Source of the DNA: Umbilicaria muhlenbergii
Lineage: Eukaryota; Ascomycota; Lecanoromycetes; Umbilicariales; Umbilicariaceae
Length of the DNA: 64,000 nucleotides
Assembly: GCA_000611775.1 (NCBI GenBank)
Contig: KK106981.1
Span: 3,037,211 to 3,101,210 of the forward strand
Reading direction: 5' to 3'
This document shows positions 33,929 through 45,240 of this stretch, in pieces. The translations under genes were made by a program, and so were the position numbers. A model generated the notes under the pieces. It was not told where the DNA came from. It searched no databases and worked only from the letters and a program-made list of their open reading frames with translations. How positions within the stretch are numbered: position 1 is the first letter of the stretch; the number at the start of each line of letters is the position of its first letter.

Positions 33929-36900
33929 CTTTGAGCATCAATTTCAGAATATCAGTCGTGAAATGAACTGTGACTCATGAGTTTCTCAAAAGGATGACAG
34001 CCTTCAGCTGTGACCTGTCAGTCATGAGGAGCTCAACATCATCAGGGATGAAGATCAAGATCTCATCATCAGACAAGTTCTTAAAGGAACATAGAATGTT
34101 GAGTTCATTCCTCATTCAGCTTGATACTTACATTCACCTCAATCATATCATGTTCAAGGAGTCTGATAAGATATTGTATGCATCCTCTTATTTGAGATCT
34201 GATGCCCTCAATTGATTCAAGCTGACCCTCTGAGACTATATGAAAAATGAGAAGAAGGATCATGATGATGAGATGAATGAGATCTTCTTCAGTCTGAAGG
34301 AATTCAAGAAGCAGATAAGAATTGTGTTTGAGATTATTAATCAGGAAAGAATCATGAAATGAGAAATCTGCAACATTGTGCAGAAAGGAGCTGTCATGAC
34401 ATATGCAGCAAACTTTCAGAGACATGTCATGTACATGAATTGAGATGACACTGCCTTGACTGCACAGTATTACAAAGGCCTGAAGGACTTCATCAAAGAT
34501 GAAATCTCTCAATCAGAGTGATCAAGTACCTTGATCAAGATGATTGAAAAGTCAGTCATCATCAACAACCACGTGTATGAAAGATCTATGAAGAAAAGTC
34601 AGAAGAACTATGTATCACTGAAAGTGAACAAGCCTCATGAAAGCACTCAGTATAACAATCAACCCTATTACAGCCCTCAGCCAATGAAAATTGATGTGAC
34701 TTTCTGGAGAAATCAATTTCAGAGGGGAATCAAGCAGTTACTCAAGGGTACTAGAATCAAAGGAAATTGTTATAGCTGTGAAAAGTCAGAACATTTCACA
34801 CGCAATTGTTGAGTCCTGACAAAAACCTTTTCATCAAAAAAGAAGACATATGCTGCTGCTCTTAAGAAGTCAGCACTGAAACAATCAGTTCAGCATAACA
34901 CTATGTTCTGAACAGCTTGTTATGATGACAGCTGCACAGTTCATCAGAGTGACAAAGACAGCTCTGAATGATTTTCATGTCAATCAAAGAAGGCAAAAGA
35001 ATATGCTGCAGCCTCTCACAGAGACCCCGTCCCAGACATAGAATGACATCAAGACAGGGGAGAACAATTCAACTTGAAAGGTGATTATGTTGACAGTGAT
35101 GATATGATACCCTCATCTAGTGAGGAGGAAGAGTTCATGAAAGTAACATCTTCTGAAAGTTCAGGGGAACTTGTGAAAGAAGACAATAATGAATGATTAA
35201 CTACTCATGAAGAAAGGTGAATTCAAATGTACATCAAAATACTCAATGCCCTCAGTAAGAAAGAGGAGTATGTGAAGTGAATAAAAAAGATAAAGGACCA
35301 GATCCTTTACATTATCTGAGATGCATTTATGCAGAAGCAAAACCGTGAAGACATTAATCATCAAGATATAGTCAAGGAGATACCTCTGAAAGGTTCTCAG
35401 TTCATCATCAGAGGAGGATATGTTACCCCTGATGAAGCACACATCTCATGAGAACTTCACATGAAAGTATGAGAACTCTGAAGTGAATACTTCAAGAGAG
35501 ATCTGAGCAAACATTCAGCTCAGAGAGTGAATTCAGAAGACTTTGAGTATGTAGGGAAGAACTTAAGTTTCTCCCCTTTCAGTTCAAAAAACTAGAAGGC
35601 CCTTCAGGTCAGAGGCCTCTGAAGATGCCTACTTTGAAGCCTTCAGGCAGTGGATGACAGAAGGAATTTGCCGCTGCAGCACAAGAAGACATGAGTAATT
35701 TTCATGTCTGAGTCAAAGTCAATGATCAGCCAGCCTGACTGTTGATAGACAGTGGCTGCACAGGGAACTTCATGAACTCAGGGTTTACTGTGAAACATGT
35801 AATTCAGACACAGGTGAAGCAGAATCCCTTTAAACTTCAAGGGTTTGATGAGACCTTTATGAAGCATAATGATGAATGAATAAACTGAGAGACAGTTCCT
35901 ACGCTCATGCGTTTAAGTCAACATTGAGAGAAGATTCAATTCAACATAATGAAGCAACCAGGAAGTGATATAGTCCTGAGGATATCATGACTCTGAGCGG
36001 CCAATCTGATGATTGATTGAGCTGAAAATGAGATATACTTCATTAAGGGTGATAATCTGAACAAGTTATATCCAGTCCTGAACCCACCTGAAGGAGTGAA
36101 GATTTTCACTATGTCAGCAGAAGAAATGCGCAAGGAACTGAAGAATCCTGATGCAAAGGTACTGTGAAGCAGGTGAGTCAACAACAACTGAGACTCTGTT
36201 ATCAAGTTATCTATCCCTAAAGAATACAAAGACTTTGAAGAATTGTTTACAGCTGTAAAGGATCAGGACGCCTTGCTGAAACATCAAGAATGAGATCATG
36301 AAATTAAGATCATGAAAGGTTGCACACTAATGAAGCAACTTATTTACCCATTGTCACCTCAGAAGTTAAACGCTTTGTGAGAATACTTAGAGGAGAATTT
36401 GCAAAAAGGATTCATATGAGAATCACAATCTTCAGCTGGATATTCAATACTGTTTGTGCCAAAATCAGATGGTTCACTCAGGTTGTGTGTCAACTATCAA
36501 GCATTGAACAACATTATCATCAAGAACAGTTACCCTTTGCTGCTCATTTCAGAACTGCAGGATCAGTTTCAAGGAGTGCAATGATTTATCAAGTTTGATA
36601 TTCCAGGAGCCTTCAATCAGATTTGTATCAAAGAAGGAGATGAATGAAAAACAGCATTCTGAATGAGGTTCAGACTCTATGAGTACCTGGTAATGCCTTT
36701 TGAATTGACAAACGCGTCAGCAACTTTTCAGGCTTTTATCAATAATGTACTGTGAGAGTACTTAAATCAGTTCATAGTCATCTACCTCAACGACATACTG
36801 ATCTACTTCAAGATGAAGGAGCAGCATATTCAGCATGTCTGAAAAGTTCTACAAGCACTTCAAGATGCAGGATTATGAGTAAAGCCTGAGAAGAGTCTTT

Positions 36901-39069
36901 TTCATTTCAAGGAAGTACACTTCCTAGGTTTCATTGTAACATCAGAAGGGTTACAAATGAACTCTGAGAAGATATGATCTGTGGTTGAATGATCAGTATT
37001 AAAGAATGTCAAGGAAGTACAGTCCTTCCTTGAGTTCACAAACTTCTATAGAAAGTTTATCAAAAAGTATTTGAAACTTGCATCACCTCTAACAGAGTTG
37101 ACCAAGAAAGATCAGAAATTCAAGTGATCAACTGAAGCACAGAAAGCCTTTGATGAGTTGAAGAAAAGATTCACTTCTCAATCAATTCTCATGAGTTTCA
37201 ACCCTGAGAAACTTATTACGCTTGAGATGAACGCATCAGATGAAGCTATAGAAGCATGCATCAATCAGTCAGATGATAAGAGACATCTACAGCCAGTAGC
37301 TTTCTATTTGAGAAAGTTTTTGAGCACTGAAATGAGCTATGAGATACATGACAAGGAGCTGTTAACTATTGTTGATGCATTTAAGCAATGACGTGTGTAT
37401 CTGAAAGGACCTAAACATGAGGTTCAGGTATACTCAGATCACAAAAATCTGTTGTATTTCATGACAATGAAAGTCTTAAATTGAAGACAGGTACATTGGT
37501 TGGAAGAATTGTCACAGTACAATTTCAGGATCCATTATCAAAAAGGATCAGAGAACATCAAAGTGAATGCTCTCAATTGATGAGCTGATTACTTACAAGA
37601 TAAGTCAGTCATCAGTCATGTTATCCTCTGAGAGGATGAGCAAGGGAACATGTCTTTCAATAAACAATTCAACCTCATCATACAGGTTGAGGATGATGTT
37701 TTTAAAAATGAGATTTGAAAAGCATTGAAGAATGATAAGCTAGCACAGCAGGTTCTTCAGAATATTAAAGATCATGAAAGCTTTGAAAAGAAGAAAGATT
37801 TACTACTTTTTCAAGGCTTGATCTACATTCCTGTTAATCTTCAACGGAAACTAATGGAAGAAAGTCATTTCAACAAGACACATGATCATCAAGGAATCAA
37901 CAAGATGATAGAATAATTCACAAGGACATATTACTTTCCTCACATGAGGAAGAAGGTCAAGGAGATCATTTAAAAATGCAACATCTGCTGAAGAAGCAAA
38001 GCAGATCAACATAAGTCATATAATCTACTTAAGTCATCAAGGACATCATCAAGATCATGAGCAAGTATCACATTAAACTTTGTGATTAAGCTATCAAAGT
38101 TGAAAGAACCCCTGATGAAAGCAGTTTATGATTCAATATTAGTTATCACTGACAGACTCATGAAGTATGAATACTTCATACCTTATAATGAAGCATCATC
38201 AGCAGAAGAACTCACATATATGTTCTTAAGAGTTATAGCAGCCAATCATGAACTGTCAGAAGAGATAATCTCTGATAGAGATAAACTCTTTACCTTCAAG
38301 TTCTGAAAATCATTAGTGAACCAATTGGGAATACATCACAAGTTATCAACGTCATATCATCCTCAGATGGACGGGCAGACAGAATGATTAAATCAAACTA
38401 TGAAACAGTACCTACAGTGTTATGTTAATTATCAGCAAACTAATTGAGTAGAACTCTTACTGATAGCTCAGTTAACATACAACTCAGCAGCAACAGAGAC
38501 AACTGAAGTATCATCATTCTACATCAATTACAGTTTCAACCTGGCTATGAATGAGGCCAGGGGATTAGTAATGATAGCACAGAGAGTTAAAGTACAAGTG
38601 AACTGCCTCAAGGACCTGCATGAAATGCTACAAAGGAACATCAAATTTGCCTCAGAAAGATCAGCAGTATATCACAATAAAAAGAGAGATAGAGGACCTA
38701 CTCTCAAAGAGAGGGATAAAGTATACCTTCTACATCACAATATCAAGACTAAATGACTTAGCAATAAATTGAACCACATGAAGTTGAGACCTTTTCAAAT
38801 TGCAAAGACTAAGGGAAGCGTCAACTATGAGCTTGAGCTTTCACTCACTATGTGAATACATTCAGTATTCCACGTATCACTACTCAAACCAGCAGACTCA
38901 GAAACATCAATACAAGAGAAATCATCAGAGATTGACCTGAAGAGTCAAGATGCTGAATTTAAGGTAGAAGAAATCCTAGACCAGTAATACATAGATGATG
39001 AGTCACACTACTTGATCAAATGAAAAGGATACGACAGTGGAGGAAACACATGAGAGCCAGAGGAGAATC

Positions 39070-39756
39070 TCACTCATTGTGCAGTGAAACTGCATCAATT
39101 CCGTCAAAGAAACCTGCAGGAAGCCAGTTCACATCACTGAGACTGAAAGCCTCAGACGCAAGAAAGTTGAGTGAAGGCTCAGTAGAAGAATCAGCAGTCA
39201 CAGCAGTTACATGCTTATTCACCTTCAACTCTTTAATGTTCTGAAGTTCAGTACAGATCAAGTCTGACTGCTTCTTTCTTAGAAAAGTGATTTGTTTGTG
39301 AAGTCTCTCTTTCTTCATCCTCATCTCTCACTTTTGTGTCATGACGGCATCCTTTTCCTCTTTCAGGTGATGAATCTTCACACTCACTTTATTGATCTCC
39401 TCTGAAGATATGAACAAGTCACAAGAGACACTCAGCCTGATGCAGGTGCTGCACTTGTCATAATCATTCAACATCTTACACTCCTTGCCACCAGTTAGGC
39501 AGTGACTGCATGTTCACATGACAATTCATTCATTCTTGATGATCAAATCAGCCAGATGAGAATGATGAGAAGTGAATGACTTCTTCTTTCTGATACCAGA
39601 TGAAGGCATAGGGAAGGTTGAGTTTTTGAGGATGAAAATGTTGAGGAGGGAGCTAATGTTACACCTCTCATCAAACAGTACCTTGTTGATACGCGTAGCA
39701 GGTGTACATGTGATACTGCTCATGATGCTTGAGGCATGAGCACCTTGAGCACTCAA
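39070..39756 (-). other. antisense frame in element A1 with Zn2Cys6-like cluster and coiled coil
   Basis: On the strand opposite to pol, in the space between the chromodomain-like end and the 3' LTR, one frame starts inside the LTR and runs toward the element's centre. It has a basic Ser-rich leader, then two halves CSHCLTGGKEC and CSTCIRLSVSC eight residues apart. This gives C-x2-C-x6-C-x8-C-x2-C-x6-C, the spacing of the fungal binuclear zinc cluster. A Lys/Glu/Leu-rich coiled-coil-like tail follows. The frame is broken in a few places, as expected of a fossil. Conserved function as an antisense regulator is inference. Confidence 0.6.
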
Positions 39757-40089
39757 TCACTCATGATGCTCAGGGCATGAGCACCTTGAGCACTCAACCA
39801 CTCATGATGCTCAGGGCATGAGCACCCTGAGTGATAAGATTACACACATAGAGCAGTACAGTCACACATGAGTCTTTTAGAATATTATATAATCACAGGT
39901 AGATTCATAGTTAGGAGCTCATGCTCAACTCATGTATCAAATGTAATCTCATAAGTCTACTGCCTTCTAGCTTATTCAAGTCTACATGTGATCAGTAGTT
40001 CATTGAACCAAGCGCCATGATTAGATGAATGTTGATATAGTTTATTGAACAATTGTATTATCCCCGTCACTACAACATCACCTGTTACA
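39657..40089 (+). repeat. 3' LTR of element A1
   Basis: The LTR is 433 bp, the same length as the 5' LTR, with about 30 transitions between them. Many differences are adjacent TG versus CA exchanges, as left by a mutated CpG on one strand or the other. Confidence 0.92.
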
Positions 40090-40373
40090 CTCAGACAGTT
40101 AAACATAATATTTCTTACAGAGTTTCTTACTTTGAAACTTTAGAAGAAGCATCTCAATTCTCTGAACTGAAAAGTATTTTGATATCTTTTATAAAGACTT
40201 TTTCTTCACAAGACAGAGTTTTAATATATATGATGTATAAAGCTTCTGCTGAGAGATTAAGAACTTTTCTTAACTGTGCTGTTTATCACAGTGATTCTAC
40301 CTATAAGTCTGAGACTCTGTCAGATTTTATTGCAGGTAAAGAAACTATCTTAGTGATAACTTCTACATTAAGT
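40090..40373 (+). pseudogene. second helicase copy, part 2
   Basis: After the CTCAG duplication the sequence resumes the helicase gene at the point where part 1 stopped (compare about 29,134-29,418 in copy 1) and covers the region between motifs III and V. It is cut again at 40373 by a second LTR element of the same family. Confidence 0.88.
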
Positions 40374-40806
40374 TGTTACACCTCTCAGTAAACGGTACCT
40401 GGATGGTATGCATAGCAGGCGTACATGTGGTACTGCTCATGATGTTCAGAGCATGAGCACCTTGAGCACTCAACTGCTCATGATGCTTGAGGCATGAGCA
40501 CCTTGAGCACTCAACTGCTCATGATGCTCAGGGCATGAGCACCCTGAGCAGTAAGATTACACATGTAGAGCAGTACTGTCACACATGAGTCTTTTAAAGT
40601 ATTATATAATCACAGGTAGATTCATAGTTAGGAGCTCATGCTCAACTCATGTATTAAATGCAATCTCATAGGTTTATCACCTTCTAGCTTATTCAAGTCT
40701 ACATGTGATCAGTAGTTCATTGAATCAAGCATCATGATTAGATGAATGTTGATATAATTCATTGAATGATTATATTATCTCTGTCACTACAACATCACCT
40801 GTTACA
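40374..40806 (+). repeat. 5' LTR of element A2
   Basis: The LTR is 433 bp with the family ends TGTTACACCTCTC and CACCTGTTACA. It starts directly after the helicase fragment. Confidence 0.9.
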
Positions 40807-43457
40807 CTTTAAGCATCATCATTAAGATATCAGTCATGAAATGAACTGTGACTCATGAGTCCCTCAAAAGGATGGCAACTTTCAGTCATGACTCATCAGT
40901 CATTGAGAGTTCAGTGTCATCAGGGATGAAGATCAAGATCTCATCATCAGATAAGTTCTTAAGAAAATGAAGAATGTTGAGTCTGTTCTTCACTCAGCTT
41001 GATACTTACATTCACTTTAATCACATCATGTTCAAGAAGGAAGTTGATAAAATGTTGTATGCATCTTTTTATTTAAGGTCTGATGCCCTCAATTGATTTG
41101 AGCTGACCCTCTGAGATTATATGAAAAATGAGAAGAAGGACTGTGATGATGAGACAAATGAAATCTTCTTCAATTTAAAGAAGTTCAAGAAGCAGATAAG
41201 AATCATGTTTAAGATCATTAATCAGAAAAGAATCATGAAGTGAGAAATTTACAATATTGTGCAAAAAGAAGCTGTCATGATGTATGCAGTTAACTTTCAG
41301 AGACATGTCATGTATATGAATTGAGATGACACTGCCTTAATCATGCAGTACTACAAGAGCCTGAAGAACTTCATTAAAGATGAAATCTCCTGATCAGAGT
41401 GATCAAGCACTTTGGTCAAGATGATTAAAAAGTCAATCATCATCAATAATCACGTGTATGAAAGATCTATGGAAAAAAGCCAGAAGAATTATGTATCATT
41501 AAAGGCAAACAAGCCTCATGAAAGCACTCAATATAACAATCAACCTTATTACAGCTCTCAGTCAATGAAAATTGATATGACCTTCTGTAGGAACTGATTT
41601 CAGAGAGGAATCAAGCAGTTATCAAAGAGTATTAAAGTCAAAGGAAATTGTTATAGCTGTGGAAAATCAGGACATTTCACACGCAATTGTCAAGTCTCAA
41701 TGAAAACCTTTTCATTAAAAAAGAAGACATACACTGCTGCACTAAAAGAGTCAGCCCTGAAACAATCAGTTCAGCACAATGTTATGTCTTGAACAGCTTG
41801 CTATGATGACAGCTGTACAGTTCATTGAAGTGACAAAGACAGCTCTGAATGATTTTCATGTCAATCAAAGAAAGCAAAAGAGTATGCTGCAACCTCTCAC
41901 AGAAACCCTGTCACAGATGCAGAGAGACATCAGATCAAGCAGGATCAGTTTAACTTGAAAAGCAACTATATTAACAGTGATGATATGATACCCTCATTCA
42001 GTGAGGAGGAAGACTTCATGAAAGTAACATCTTCAAAAGACTCAGATGAGCTCATGAAAGAAGACAACAATGAGTGATTAACTACTCATGAAGAAAGGTG
42101 AATTCAAATGTATACTGAAATACTTGATGCCCTCAGCAAGAAAGAGGAGTATGTGAAATGAGTAAAAAAGATAAAGGATCAGATCTTTTACATTATTTAA
42201 GATGCATTCATGCAAAGTTAAAACCATGAAGAGATCAACTATCAAGATATAATTAAGAAAACACCTCTGAAAGGTTCTCAGTTCATCATCAGAGGAGGAT
42301 ATGTTACCTTTGATGAAGCACACATCTCATGAGAACTTCAAATGAAAGTATGAAAACTCTGAAGTGAATACCTTGACTCTGAGTGATCAATCCAATGATT
42401 GATTGAGCTGAAAATGAGATATACTTCATTAAGGGTGATAATTTAAACAAGTTATATTCAGTCTTGAACTCACCTGAAGGTGTGAAGATCTTCATTATGT
42501 CAACAGAAGAAACACATGAGGAACTGAAGAATCTTGATGCAAAAATACTATGAAGCAGGTGAGTTGAAGATGATTAAGACCTCATTATCAAGTTATTTAT
42601 CCCTAAAGAATATAAAGACTTTGAGGAATTGTTTACAGCTGTAAAGGATCAGGACGCCTTGTCAAAACATTAAAAATGAGATCATGAAATTAAAATCATG
42701 AAAGGTTGCACGCCAATGAAGCAACTTATCTATTCATTGTCACCTCAGAAGCTAAACACTTTGTGAGAATACTTAAAGAAGAATTTATGAAAAAGATTCA
42801 TATGAGAATCACAATCTTCAGCTGAATATTCAATACTGTTCATGCCAAAATCAGATGGTTCACTCAGGTTGTGTGTCAACTATTGAGCATTGAACAACAT
42901 TATCATCAAGAACAGTTACCCTTTGCTGCTCATTTCAGAATTGCAGGATCAATTTCAGGGAGCACAATGATTCATTAAGTTTAATATTCTGAGAGCCTTC
43001 AACCAGATTTGTATCAAAGAAGGAGATGAATGAAAAACTGTGTTTTAAACAAGGTTCAGACTCTATGAGTACCTGATAATGCCTTTCAGATTAACAAACA
43101 CGTCAGCAACCTTTCAGGCTTTCATCAATAATGTACTGCAAGAATACTTGAATCAGTTTGTGATCATCTATCTCAATGACATACTAATCTACTTCAAGTC
43201 AAAGGAACAGCATGTTCAGCATGTTTATAAGATCCTGCAGGCGCTTCAAGATGCAGGACTGCAGATGAAGCCTGAGAAGAGTTTTTTTTATTTCAAGGAA
43301 GTACACTTCCTGAGTTTCATTGTAACATCAGAAGGATTATGAATGAACTCTGAGAAGATATGATCTGTGATTGAGTGATCAGTACTGAAGAACATCAAGA
43401 AAGTACAGTTCTTCCTTGAGTTCACAAACTTCTATAGAAAGTTTATCAAAAAGTATT
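40374..43457 (+). mobile_element. Ty3/Gypsy element A2, truncated by a later insertion
   Basis: It begins with a 433-bp LTR (40374-40806), has gag with a CCHC knuckle (about 41652-41693) and pol through most of the reverse transcriptase (about 42780-43457), and ends where family B element B1 begins. It is shorter between gag and reverse transcriptase than A1. Coding parts are broken many times. The 3' part and 3' LTR are not found next to it. Confidence 0.88.
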
Positions 43458-43912
43458 TGTAAGCATACTACCGTGAGGTAATATCTTAACTAAGGAATTA
43501 TGAAGCTATGTGACAATAGTGACTTAAGCTTATAGTTGGTGGTTCACAATAATATGGTATTGCTAGTAGGTAGAGAATTATTGTTAAGAAAGAAAGTGAA
43601 ACATGCTTTAACCTCATAATATATCTCTTCTGAAGTTAGCCTGCCTGAGGAAAGTCTCATGAAGCAGTCACCTCAGTGAAGCTGTCTTCATGAGGTGTTC
43701 ATTGCTGAATCACACCTTCATGAGGTGTCAACAATGATGTTAACTTCTTTAATCACTTTCATGAAGTGCTGAGAGTGATGTTTATTGACTGAGCTCCCTC
43801 ATGAGGTTGATTCACTAGTGAAAGTTACCTTCACAAGGCTGTGCTGTTGTTAAATATAATCTTTTTTATTTTAAACTAGCACCTGATGAGTTCTGTACAC
43901 TGAATGCTCACA
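43458..43912 (-). repeat. LTR of element B1
   Basis: The plus strand reads TGTAAGCATACTACC at its start and GAATGCTCACA at its end, 455 bp in all. It contains several short phrases with TCATGAGGTGT. Confidence 0.88.
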
Positions 43913-44299
43913 TTGCCCCCCCCCTTCAAAGGCTCATGCCCTCATGAGTATGATGACATTCACAGTTGTAAGCCTTCACTGAGAAGCGCTTCACAATGCA
44001 CTGATAACAGTTAAAAAAAATGACCCTGTAGGTCAGAAGAAAAAAAAAAAAAAATTAAAATCATAAAAAAAATATGTTGTGAAGCTCATTAAAACTCAGT
44101 GGGAAAAAGAGTCTCCCTTCACAAGATGTTTGTGAAGTTATGATTAATTTATACACTGACTCAGTGTTCATGATGATTGTTGCTCATTTGTGAGCCTGTT
44201 CAGCTGTTCATGAGGTTGTTCAGATTCACTTTGCCAAGCATCATGAATGACTCCACGTGGGTCATAAGGTCAGAGTTTTCACTGTCAGCAACCTTCACA

Positions 44300-45240
44300 A
44301 CTTCAATCCTCTCACCCTCATCAGGTAAGTTCATGATAATGATTCTTGTGATGTGCTCTTGTGATGTTTGCCTTCATGATGCTTGCCTTCATGATGCTTG
44401 CCTTCATGATGCTTGCCTTCATGATGCTTGCCTTCATGATGCTTACCTTCATGATGCTTGCCTTCATGATGCTTGCCTTCATGGTGCTTTTTCACTAACA
44501 GCAATACAGCTCATCATGTTTCACACTGATCATACAGTCAATGCTCTCAAGCAAATCATTTATGATTCTTGTTTGTTTCCTTCATTCATGCAGGCTGATG
44601 ATGAGGCCTCATGCAATCATACCTTTCATAAGGTCACCCTTCACGGAGAGTCTCAGCTTCATGACTGTGTTGTCTCACAGCAGCTCATTCAGCTCACTGA
44701 TCATGAGCAAGATCATGAGATGATCTGTAAGTGACCTTCATGATCACTCTTCATGAGAATGCTTCATGACTGACCTTCATGATAATAATCATGAAGATTA
44801 AAGACATTCTCCCTCAAGCCTGTGAGTCATGTGTTGCTGCTGCTGCAGGTCATGACCTCAATCATTTTAAGGATTATTTCCTCTTCTCTCATGCTGTCAA
44901 GTGCATGAAGTGCCTTTGACACATCAGCAAAGCTTGCGTCTTCCTGTGTATGACTTTACAATATGTTTTCATGAGATGCTTTTGCTAACTGTTCACAGCT
45001 CTGTCTCTGTCACCCTCAGCCTCATCATCTCCCTCATGAGAACTGAGTTCACCTTCACCTCTGTCTTCATCCCCGGCCAACCCTGACCCTGAGGGTCACA
45101 AGGAGGCGCGCAAGGCGTGCAAGCAGAAGAAATGCTGAGTGAGCAAGGCTTGCAAAGCTGCTGTGATTACTGTCTAAGCTCAACACCCCTGTGAAGGTGA
45201 AGACTCATGAGTTTCACTGAAGGGAAATATCACTGTGACA
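44300..45240 (+). other. antisense Cys-rich, intron-like stretch in element B1
   Basis: Opposite to pol and near the 3' LTR, the plus strand holds protein-like blocks separated by sites of intron type: GTAAGT donors near 44325 and 44728, CAG acceptors near 44593 and 44850, and near 44948-45000 a donor, a TTGCTAAC branch site and TTCACAG. One block has closely spaced cysteines (KCMKC and further Cys). The same arrangement recurs in B2 at about 50640-51560. Blocks are broken in this fossil, and no joined product is proposed. Confidence 0.4.
44370..44489. repeat. 15-bp tandem repeat, eight units (B1)
   Basis: GCCTTCATGATGCTT repeats eight times with few changes. The matching site in element B2 (50683-50772) has six units. 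Confidence 0.92.

Larger units (their letters stand above)
33496..40089 (+). mobile_element. Ty3/Gypsy chromovirus-like LTR element A1, whole length, broken
   Basis: The element is 6,594 bp with two 433-bp LTRs that begin TGTTACA and end TGTTACA, flanked by 5-bp duplications CTCAG (33491-33495 and 40090-40094). It lies inside the second helicase copy. In order it shows a gag region with a CCHC knuckle (about 34760-34811), protease (about 35740), reverse transcriptase (about 36400-37060), RNase H (about 37190-37600), integrase (about 37840-38900) and a chromodomain-like end (about 38950-39100), then about 550 bp that carries an antisense frame before a purine-rich stretch and the 3' LTR. Coding parts are broken in dozens of places by hypermutation, so it is a fossil. 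The two LTRs differ at about 30 sites, all transitions as far as I could count, so age by clock is unreliable. Confidence 0.92.

Noticed and set aside
33929-43457. Idea that the broken retroelement frames reflect an unusual genetic code
   Set aside because: Host genes and the helicase read normally in the standard code, and the LTR differences are strand-symmetric transitions outside coding DNA too, so hypermutation explains the decay.
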